From contig RFYV01000001.1 in NCBI GenBank assembly GCA_009921265.1, positions 62,001 to 126,000 of the forward strand: a DNA stretch of 64,000 nt, read 5' to 3'. Numbering within the stretch: the first letter of the stretch is position 1; each line of letters starts with the position of its first letter. The notes under the pieces were generated by a model. It was not told the DNA's origin. It saw nothing but the letters and a program-made list of their open reading frames with translations, and made no database searches. Shown one piece after another: positions 57,923-64,000 of this stretch. Source of the stretch: Betaproteobacteria bacterium. Lineage in GTDB: Bacteria; Pseudomonadota; Gammaproteobacteria; Burkholderiales; Burkholderiaceae_C. Made by a program: the position numbers and the translations under genes.

Positions 57923-58783
57923 ATGGATCACAAAAATCTCATTGCTATTGATATTCACACGCATGCCGAGGTGAGTTGTCGCAATCCATTTGACAATTAC
58001 GGAGAAGAGTACGATCGCGCCGCTGATAAATACTTTGGTTCTAATCGTCGGCCCACCATTGCAGAAACGATTGTTTATTACCGCGAAAAAAAAATTGGCC
58101 TGGTGATGTTCACAGTGGACAGTGAATCGCAATTGGGCAGAACCAGAATCCCTAACGAAGAAATTGCGCAAGCCGCGCGCGACAACAGCGACATGATGAT
58201 TGCATTTGCAAGCATCGATCCGCACAAAGGAAAAATGGGTGCGCGTGAGGCGGAGCGTTTGATCAAGGAAGAAGGCGTCAAAGGATTTAAATTTCATCCG
58301 ACGGTTCAGGGCTATCACCCTTACGACAAAATGGCCTGGCCAATTTATGAAGTGATCAACGCGCATCAGTTGCCTGCTATTTTCCATACGGGCCACAGTG
58401 GCATTGGTAGTGGCATGCATGGTGGTGGTGGCTTGCGTTTAGCCTATAGCAACCCCATGCATTTAGATGATGTGGCGATTGATTTTCCTGATATGCAAAT
58501 TGTGATGGCGCATCCGAGTTTTCCTTGGCAAGACGAAGCTTTGAGTGTGGCCACGCACAAACCCAATGTGTGGATTGATTTGTCGGGCTGGAGTCCCAAA
58601 TATTTTCCTAAGCAGTTGGTGCAATACGCCAACACTGTGCTAAAAGATCGTGTTTTGTTTGGTAGCGACTTTCCTTTGATCACACCTGAGCGGTGGATGA
58701 AGGATTTTGAAATGGCGGGATTTAAGCCTGAAGTGATGCCCGGCATTTTGAAGGACAATGCAGTTAGACTTTTACAACTATAA
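57923..58783 (+). CDS. Amidohydrolase-2 family metal-dependent hydrolase
   Basis: A 286-aa TIM-barrel protein of the amidohydrolase-2 (ACMSD-like) family: DIHTHAEVSCRNPFDNYG gives the first metal ligands (HTH), then GVKGFKFHPTVQGYHPYDKMAWPIYEV, IFHTGHSG, IVMAHPSFPWQDEAL, and the catalytic Asp in VLFGSDFPLITPERW. Relatives decarboxylate or hydrolyse aromatic metabolites, and some in hydroxycinnamate clusters are proposed 4-hydroxyphenyl-beta-ketoacyl-CoA hydrolases. Start ATG 57923 has GGAG upstream; the longer frame has no support. Divergent from crotonase-fcs, sharing the palindrome. Confidence 0.8.
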   Translation: MDHKNLIAIDIHTHAEVSCRNPFDNYGEEYDRAADKYFGSNRRPTIAETIVYYREKKIGLVMFTVDSESQLGRTRIPNEEIAQAARDNSDMMIAFASIDPHKGKMGAREAERLIKEEGVKGFKFHPTVQGYHPYDKMAWPIYEVINAHQLPAIFHTGHSGIGSGMHGGGGLRLAYSNPMHLDDVAIDFPDMQIVMAHPSFPWQDEALSVATHKPNVWIDLSGWSPKYFPKQLVQYANTVLKDRVLFGSDFPLITPERWMKDFEMAGFKPEVMPGILKDNAVRLLQL

Positions 58784-58787
58784 AAAA

Positions 58788-59996
58788 ATGGAATCTTATT
58801 TTTTAGACTGGGCTAACTTGCTGCTCAGATGGGTGCATATCATCACTGCGATTGCATGGGTGGGTTCATCTTTTTATTTTGTTTTTCTAGACAACAATTT
58901 AGAAAAACCATCGTCACCTGATTTGTTAGAAAAAGGTGTGGATGGTGCCATGTGGGCTGTGCATGGTGGTGGTTTTTATAACCCGCAAAAATACATGATG
59001 GCGCCAAAAAAAATCCATACTGATCTGCATTGGTTTTATTGGGAGAGTTACACAACTTGGCTCAGTGGCTTTGCGCTCTTCACCGTTTTGTATTTGTGGA
59101 ATGCAGCCACTTTTTTAGTCGATCCTGCTATTTTTCAATGGGAGCCGAGCATGGCGGGCGTCACTGCTGTGGCCATGCTTGCAGGCTTTTGGCTGATTTA
59201 CGATTTTGTGTGTGGCAAATTTGGATTCACAGAAAATGGTGAAGCTAAAGTGGGAGCCATCATGTTGGTGGTTTTGGCTTTCGCATGTTGGTTGTCTTGT
59301 TTTCTATTTGCAGGGCGCGCTGCATTTTTAATCGTCGGGGCGATGATTGCAACGGCGATGAGCGCCAATGTGTTTTTCTGGATTATTCCAGGCCAGCGCA
59401 AAGTGGTAGCCGCCATGATGTCAGGTCAACCGTATGACGCTCAAGCCTTGGTGATACACGGTAAACGCGGCAAGCAGCGCAGTGTTCACAACACTTACTT
59501 TACGTTGCCCGCCTTGTTTGCAATGTTGTCTAATCATTACAGTTTTTTATACACGCATGCTTATCACTGGATCATTTTATTTTTAATGATGTTATCGGGT
59601 GCGTTGATTCGACAATTTTTTGTTCAACGTCACGCATGGAAACACGGCTGTGCAGGCAATCCATTAGGCTATGCGTTTGCGGGTATTTTGGTGATTGTGT
59701 TGGTTATTGTTGCTTTAAAACCCATTCAACCATCGACGGTTGAATCTGAAAAAATAACCTTTAGTCAGGTACAACAAATTTTGAGCCAACGCTGTTATGC
59801 GTGTCATGGCGAACAAGTGCAAATGAAAAATGTTCGATTCGATTATGCAGAATCGGTGAAGCAACATGCATTAGGAATTTATCAACAGGTGGTTGTGATG
59901 CGTCAAATGCCCATGAATAACAGCACGGGCATCACTGAAGTAGAACGCTCAGTGCTCAGTACTTGGTTCAAATCGGGTGCACCGACTCAAGATTAA
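58788..59996 (+). CDS. puuD: PuuD-type membrane urate oxidase with cytochrome c domain
   Basis: A protein of about 402 aa. The N-terminal 300 residues form the DUF989/urate-hydroxylase membrane domain with about eight helices: LLLRWVHIITAIAWVGSSFYFVFLDN, HGGGFYNPQKYMMAP, DLHWFYWESYTTWLSGF, NVFFWIIPGQRK, HNTYFTLPALFAMLSNHY. A C-terminal cytochrome c domain has the haem motif CYACH at about residue 336 and an axial Met in MRQMPMNN. In bacteria with this protein, urate is oxidised to 5-hydroxyisourate with electrons passed to the respiratory chain. The next-step genes (hiuH, uraD) are not in the window. It starts 4 bp after the amidohydrolase stop. Confidence 0.85.
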   Translation: MESYFLDWANLLLRWVHIITAIAWVGSSFYFVFLDNNLEKPSSPDLLEKGVDGAMWAVHGGGFYNPQKYMMAPKKIHTDLHWFYWESYTTWLSGFALFTVLYLWNAATFLVDPAIFQWEPSMAGVTAVAMLAGFWLIYDFVCGKFGFTENGEAKVGAIMLVVLAFACWLSCFLFAGRAAFLIVGAMIATAMSANVFFWIIPGQRKVVAAMMSGQPYDAQALVIHGKRGKQRSVHNTYFTLPALFAMLSNHYSFLYTHAYHWIILFLMMLSGALIRQFFVQRHAWKHGCAGNPLGYAFAGILVIVLVIVALKPIQPSTVESEKITFSQVQQILSQRCYACHGEQVQMKNVRFDYAESVKQHALGIYQQVVVMRQMPMNNSTGITEVERSVLSTWFKSGAPTQD

Positions 59997-60004
59997 GCGC
60001 CTCG

Positions 60005-60226
60005 TTAAGCCAAGGGTCTGGGGATGACTTGTCGGCGCTCTTCGATGCGGTTGCGCGCAATGTATTTGCGTTTGGCGTCGTCAACCATGGTTTGACTGAT
60101 CGGGCGTGATGCATCGCACATGATCTGCCACATATAGAGTGCCAATACCAAAGGCCAAGCCACAATCAAAACGGTAAAGAGCAGTCCGTTATCTAACCAT
60201 GCGTCGTTGTATTTGGGCAATTTCAT
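60005..60226 (-). CDS. Small single-span membrane protein
   Basis: A 73-aa protein: a short polar start (KLPKYNDAWLDNG), one hydrophobic helix (LLFTVLIVAWPLVLALYMWQIMC), then a charged tail (AKRKYIARNRIEERRQVIPR). AAGGA lies nine bases ahead of ATG 60226. Its stop is 9 bp from that of puuD on the opposite strand. Not recognised; the layout resembles small cytochrome-oxidase or transporter accessory proteins. Confidence 0.6.
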   Translation of the reverse strand: MKLPKYNDAWLDNGLLFTVLIVAWPLVLALYMWQIMCDASRPISQTMVDDAKRKYIARNRIEERRQVIPRPLA

Positions 60227-60337
60227 CAGGCATCCTTGGCGTATCAATGGGGAGATGCTGATCTCCTACACAGCAAGAATCGACTCAATCGATAAAAACT
60301 TGAGCCTTTAACTAATTAATAGGTAATATTTTTTTGC

Positions 60338-61645
60338 CTAACCCATTCGACTGGGCAACCAAAGCGCAATCATTGGAAAGGCAATCAAAATCACCAGACG
60401 AAGCAGGTCGGTGATGACGAATGGAATGACACCCTTAAAGATGGTGGTGAAACTCACGTCTTTGACGACGCTTTTAATGACAAAAACATTCATCCCTACG
60501 GGTGGGTGAATGAGTCCCAATTCCACGGTCATCACAATAATCACGCCAAACCAAATCGGATCGAAACCAAGTTTCACAATCACAGGAAAAATAATGGGGA
60601 CTGTGAGAATGATCATGGCCATGGCGTCCATGAGGCATCCCAAAATCAAATACATCACCATGATGAGTGCAAGCACACCGTAGGAGCCCACGCCCAATCC
60701 AGTTAAAAACTCAGTGAGTTTTTGTGGCACTTGAGTCACAGTTAAAAAATAACCAAAGATCAAAGCGCCAATCAGCACGGTAAATACGGCAGCAGCTGTA
60801 CGTGTTGCTGATAGCAAGGCCTCTAAGATGCCTGCGCGATTGAGTTTGCCGCGAATCACACCTAATAAAAATGCACCACTTGCACCGACGCCGCCTGCTT
60901 CGGTGGGTGTAAAAAATCCACCATACAAACCACCAACCACAAAAATAAATAAAACCAATGGCGCCCATACATCTTTGAGTCCATCGATGCGTTCACTCCA
61001 AGGTTTTTGTTCGCCGCGCGGTAACCAATCGGGTTTGACGCGAACAATGATGGCGATGGTAATGACGTACATCAACATCGCAAGTAAACCAGGGATGACG
61101 CCTGCCATGAATAATTTACCGATGTCTTGTTGCGTCAAGATGGCATAAACTGCCAACACGGTAGAGGGTGGCAACATCGCACCTAAGGTGCCGCCTGCTG
61201 CAATTACCCCAGTTGAAAAAGATTGTGGATAACCAAAGCGACGCATCTCGGGATAAGCAACAGAAGAAAACGTAGCTGCTGTTGCAACTGAAGAACCGCA
61301 TATCGCTGCAAATCCGCCACAAGCTAAAACAGTCGCAACGCCCAAACCTCCGCGCAAGTGTCCAATGAATGAATTGGCTGCACGAAACAATTCGCGACTC
61401 ACGCCAGAGACGGATACAAATGCACCCATCAACATAAACATGGGGATTACACCAAATGTGTAATCGGTGACGGTTCTCATCGATGACTGACCAATGAGTT
61501 TGAGTGCGGGGCCGGGTCCAACTATATAACTGTATCCACAAACGCCCACCAATCCCATCGCCATACCCACGGGCACGCGCAAGAGCATCAGCACAAATAG
61601 CACAACAAAACCGAGAAGGGCGACAGCGTCGGGACTTAAATCCAT
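60338..61645 (-). CDS. dctM: TRAP transporter large permease (DctM)
   Basis: A 435-aa membrane protein with about 12 helices. DctM features: LRVPVGMAMGLVGVCGYS near the N-terminus, GVIPMFMLMGAFVSVSGVSRELF, AAICGSSVATAATFSSVAYPEM, GGTLGAMLPPSTVLAVYAI, and near the end GLIHPPVGMNVFVIKSV. It couples sodium flow to uptake of an organic acid delivered by DctP. It follows dctQ with a 3-bp gap and is the last gene of dctP-dctQ-dctM. Confidence 0.94.
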   Translation of the reverse strand: MDLSPDAVALLGFVVLFVLMLLRVPVGMAMGLVGVCGYSYIVGPGPALKLIGQSSMRTVTDYTFGVIPMFMLMGAFVSVSGVSRELFRAANSFIGHLRGGLGVATVLACGGFAAICGSSVATAATFSSVAYPEMRRFGYPQSFSTGVIAAGGTLGAMLPPSTVLAVYAILTQQDIGKLFMAGVIPGLLAMLMYVITIAIIVRVKPDWLPRGEQKPWSERIDGLKDVWAPLVLFIFVVGGLYGGFFTPTEAGGVGASGAFLLGVIRGKLNRAGILEALLSATRTAAAVFTVLIGALIFGYFLTVTQVPQKLTEFLTGLGVGSYGVLALIMVMYLILGCLMDAMAMIILTVPIIFPVIVKLGFDPIWFGVIIVMTVELGLIHPPVGMNVFVIKSVVKDVSFTTIFKGVIPFVITDLLRLVILIAFPMIALWLPSRMG

Positions 61646-61648
61646 GCG

Positions 61649-62179
61649 TTACGCTTTGTGATGCTCTGGATGTTCATCAAGGGCTTGTGGTTGAAAAATC
61701 AAACGCCATGTGCGAATGGCAATCAGTAACACCGCACACACGTCGCCCATCCATGCCAATGCAAAAAATGGCCATGTGGGTAAATTGAGATCGTAAGTGA
61801 GAACGTTATCGATGTAAGTGTTCTTCACTTTATCGAGCAACATGATGGTTTGAACAGTGACCACCAACATCAATACCAAGGTCGCAAATACGTCAATATA
61901 GCGTTTGGTGCGTGGGCTAGACAAACTCCACACCAAGTCAACAGTGATATGACCGCCGCGATAACTCGTTGCAGCAATTCCCCAAAATATCAAAATACCT
62001 AATAGCAATCGTCCAAAGTCGTAGCTGTCTGGGATTGAAGTATCAAAAAATTTTCTTAAAAAAACCGATAGAAAAATATTGGCTGCCACAAGCCCTACAA
62101 ACAATGCCGCTGTCCATTCGATCGAATCGATAATGCGATCAAAAATATTTTTGCGTTGAGTTGGTAGGTCTTGCGACAT
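61649..62179 (-). CDS. dctQ: TRAP transporter small permease (DctQ)
   Basis: A 176-aa protein with four helices: WTAALFVGLVAANIFLSVFLRKFF, the conserved GRLLLGILIFWGIAATSYRGGHITVDLVWSL, DVFATLVLMLVVTVQTIML, and a final PTWPFFALAWMGDVCAVLLIAIRTW. It links DctP to DctM. It starts 9 bp after dctP. Normal for the family. Confidence 0.9.
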   Translation of the reverse strand: MSQDLPTQRKNIFDRIIDSIEWTAALFVGLVAANIFLSVFLRKFFDTSIPDSYDFGRLLLGILIFWGIAATSYRGGHITVDLVWSLSSPRTKRYIDVFATLVLMLVVTVQTIMLLDKVKNTYIDNVLTYDLNLPTWPFFALAWMGDVCAVLLIAIRTWRLIFQPQALDEHPEHHKA

Positions 62180-62188
62180 GCCTGAGCT

Positions 62189-63226
62189 TTAGAGAGCTGA
62201 TTTGTACTTGGTCAAATTTTGACGCAAGCTGTTGATGATGGGCGCTGGATTCTCTCCACGTTTTTGAACGTCATCGGCCCATTGTTTTTCCATCGGTGCA
62301 ACCGCTTGCTTCCAATCATTTAGTTGCGCGGGTGATAGTTTGTAAACCTCATGCGCAGGATCGTTGGCGAGTTTGGTGCGTCCGCCCGCTTCAAAATCGG
62401 CCCATGAACCCGCGACTTTTTCAGCCCACTCAGGTGTGCAATGGCTGTCCACGGTTTTTTTCTGATTGGCAGACAAGGCGTTGTATTTGTCTTTGTTCAT
62501 CACCCAAACAAATGGTGTGACATACAAAGGGACATCCATGTGGTACTTGACCACTTTGTCAATGCCAAACAAAATGATTGAGCCCCAAGGGAAAGTGATC
62601 GATTCGGCAACACCACGCTCGAGCACATCGCGAGATTCGGGTGCAGAGGCTTGCACATTGGTGCCGCCGAGCATCGTAATCATGTTGCCTACTGTTGCAG
62701 TGGCAGGCCGCACTTTCATGCCTTTGATGTCGTTAGGAGATGTGATTTTTTTCTTGGTGGAGTGAAACGCACCTGGGTCATGCACAAACGCGAAACAATA
62801 TTGCACGTCTTTCATTTCTTTGGCCGCATAAGCGCGGTACCAACTGTCAACTGCGGCAGAACCTGCTTTGCCATTGCTCACCAAAAAAGGTAATGATGAA
62901 GCCGCAAAAATAGGAAAGCGGCCAGGCTGATAACCAGGATTGACGTAAGAAAAATCGGCAATGCCATCGCGCGCCATGTCGTAATGATCAAAGGCTTTGC
63001 CTAATTGTTCCGAAGGAAACAGTGTCGATGTGAGTGTGCCACCTGATGCTGCTTTTAAACTTTCGCCCCAAGCAATGAGGGCAGGGTTGAGAGCGTGTTG
63101 TGCTGGAACCCAACTCGAGAGTTTGAGCGCAACGGGTTTGTCTTGTGCCACAACGGCCGATGAAAGCCCTAGGGTAAAAGCACTGGCAATGAGTGTGCGA
63201 ATAAGTGGCGTGGCGCGTGAGTTCAT
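62189..63226 (-). CDS. dctP: TRAP transporter substrate-binding protein (DctP)
   Basis: A 345-aa periplasmic protein with a Sec signal peptide ending SSAVVAQ (about residue 28). DctP-type segments: LKLSSWVPAQHALNPALIAWGESLKAAS, FSYVNPGYQPGRFPIFAASSLPFLV, and KGMKVRPATATVGNMITMLGGTNVQASAPE, where the Arg pairs with the ligand carboxylate. The ligand is an organic acid that cannot be named from sequence. GAGGAGA precedes the ATG, so this is the operon head. Upstream (63227-63307) is a short AT-rich promoter region. Confidence 0.92.
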   Translation of the reverse strand: MNSRATPLIRTLIASAFTLGLSSAVVAQDKPVALKLSSWVPAQHALNPALIAWGESLKAASGGTLTSTLFPSEQLGKAFDHYDMARDGIADFSYVNPGYQPGRFPIFAASSLPFLVSNGKAGSAAVDSWYRAYAAKEMKDVQYCFAFVHDPGAFHSTKKKITSPNDIKGMKVRPATATVGNMITMLGGTNVQASAPESRDVLERGVAESITFPWGSIILFGIDKVVKYHMDVPLYVTPFVWVMNKDKYNALSANQKKTVDSHCTPEWAEKVAGSWADFEAGGRTKLANDPAHEVYKLSPAQLNDWKQAVAPMEKQWADDVQKRGENPAPIINSLRQNLTKYKSAL

Positions 63227-63307
63227 GTTTGTCTCCTCGTTGGTTTGATCTTTTTACAAAATTACAGACTATTATTTTTGTGAACAAGCGTATGCTAATC
63301 TAAATCA

Positions 63308-64000
63308 TCAGGGTTTTTGAATGGCTTTGGGTTGTCGCATCCACCGAATAGGTTGCTCGGCCACTGGGCGTTTGGGCGCACCGTGACTCACCAAGGCTTG
63401 ATCCAAGGCAAGACCACCCGCGTCTTTGAGCGCCGCTTGCCTCGCATGTGCGAGTGCTGTTGTTCTTTTTGCAGGATCTTGTGAGTTATTGAGTACCAAA
63501 TGGTTAAGAACGTGAAGCAGATTGCTTTTTCCGCGTTCGTTGGTAGAGCCGTAGCCTTTGATGAGTCTGCCGCACTGCGCCACTTCAAAACCCAAATCCC
63601 ATGAAGAAGTTGTTGCGGTTTGCAAGGCATGCAACCAATGTTCAATCGATTGTTGTTCGTGTAAATACCGTGAACCCCAAACACGAAGCCAACGCAAACT
63701 CGCTAACGAGCGCAAGGCCATCATGCCAATGATGCTGTGTGTGCCAATTCGCAAGGGTAAGGCCCAAGGTGTTTTCCCATTGGCAATTCGTTGTCGATCC
63801 CATTGCATCAAAACATTGGCCATGGATGTGGGTAGCAAAGCAGCAAACTCAGGAACGCCAGGTTTGAAGTGATCGTAAATACGCAAGAGATCATCGTCTT
63901 TGGCTTTGACTTCTGATTGAACGCGTTGCCAACGACTGGCTCTGCTTTTTAAATCGGCCACACGCACGATGTCATCAAATGCCATCCACAAGGCCAACCA
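63308..64000 (-). CDS. Indolepyruvate oxidoreductase beta-type subunit, C-terminal part (5' end beyond window)
   Basis: The frame enters from the right edge and ends at 63308, giving about 230 residues. The motif CGRLIKGYGSTNERGKSNLLHVLNHL, together with AALKDAGGLALDQAL, matches the C-terminal DUF6537-like part of the indolepyruvate ferredoxin oxidoreductase beta-family proteins found in Burkholderiales. Those enzymes oxidatively decarboxylate aryl-pyruvates to aryl-acetyl-CoA. The catalytic N-terminal part and its partner subunit would lie outside the window, so the assignment rests on this tail. Confidence 0.6.
   Translation of the reverse strand, partial: WLALWMAFDDIVRVADLKSRASRWQRVQSEVKAKDDDLLRIYDHFKPGVPEFAALLPTSMANVLMQWDRQRIANGKTPWALPLRIGTHSIIGMMALRSLASLRWLRVWGSRYLHEQQSIEHWLHALQTATTSSWDLGFEVAQCGRLIKGYGSTNERGKSNLLHVLNHLVLNNSQDPAKRTTALAHARQAALKDAGGLALDQALVSHGAPKRPVAEQPIRWMRQPKAIQKP

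Overview
The window is a gene-dense bacterial chromosome segment. It most resembles a betaproteobacterium of the order Burkholderiales with a fairly AT-rich genome. The pointers are gene neighbourhoods rather than a marker gene: nlpD-rlmD; aminotransferase-hom-thrC-mobB-moeA-moaD-moaE followed by clpB; dapA-bamC; a paired cyanophycin synthetase locus with a divergent ABC transporter and a DUF1854 protein; parE-parC; and feruloyl-CoA synthase beside a crotonase. I saw no rRNA, tRNA, CRISPR array, insertion sequence or transcription-factor gene.

Layout. 1-9 kb: end of nlpD, rlmD, a BI-1 family membrane protein, a GlcG-like protein, the divergent pair ppsR / ppsA, and a sodium:solute symporter with a small membrane partner. 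9-14 kb: rpsF-rpsR-rplI (priB is missing between rpsF and rpsR), terminator, dnaB, PhoH-family ATPase, peroxiredoxin. 14.5-21 kb: a tightly overlapping operon for threonine synthesis and molybdenum cofactor assembly. 21-26.7 kb: clpB behind a heat-shock promoter, an MFS transporter and a ThDP-dependent enzyme. 26.7-28.3 kb: an AT-rich island of decayed coding sequence. 28.4-34 kb (minus strand): SDR, methyltransferase, dapA, bamC, metallo-hydrolase and an MFS transporter. 34-38.4 kb: parE-parC behind a LexA-type box. 38.4-40.3 kb: RidA, a small secreted protein, and a second decayed island that begins with what reads as the N-terminus of comEC. 40.3-48 kb: cyanophycin locus. 48-54 kb: a lipid A phosphoethanolamine transferase, grpE-dnaK-dnaJ with a sigma-32 promoter, and an FKBP isomerase. 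54-60 kb: a carboxymuconolactone decarboxylase-like protein, feruloyl-CoA synthase plus crotonase, a divergent amidohydrolase, and a PuuD-type membrane urate oxidase with a cytochrome c tail. 60-64 kb: a DctMQP TRAP transporter and the 3' end of an indolepyruvate oxidoreductase subunit.

How it works together. The gluconeogenic switch (PpsR/PpsA) sits beside a carboxylate-type symporter. The stress genes clpB, grpE and dnaK carry sigma-32-like promoters with the same 13-nt spacer. The cyanophycin genes form a nitrogen-storage module in which the first synthetase has lost the P-loop of its Mur-ligase domain. The aromatic-acid genes flank a perfect palindrome that looks like an operator.

The most unusual signals are: the decayed islands, one consistent with loss of the DNA-uptake channel ComEC; an A AAA AAG frameshift site inside one of them; a LexA box in front of parE; the missing priB; and a pair of DnaA-box-like 9-mers upstream of dnaB. 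Functions are read from motifs, lengths and gene order only; no database search was possible.
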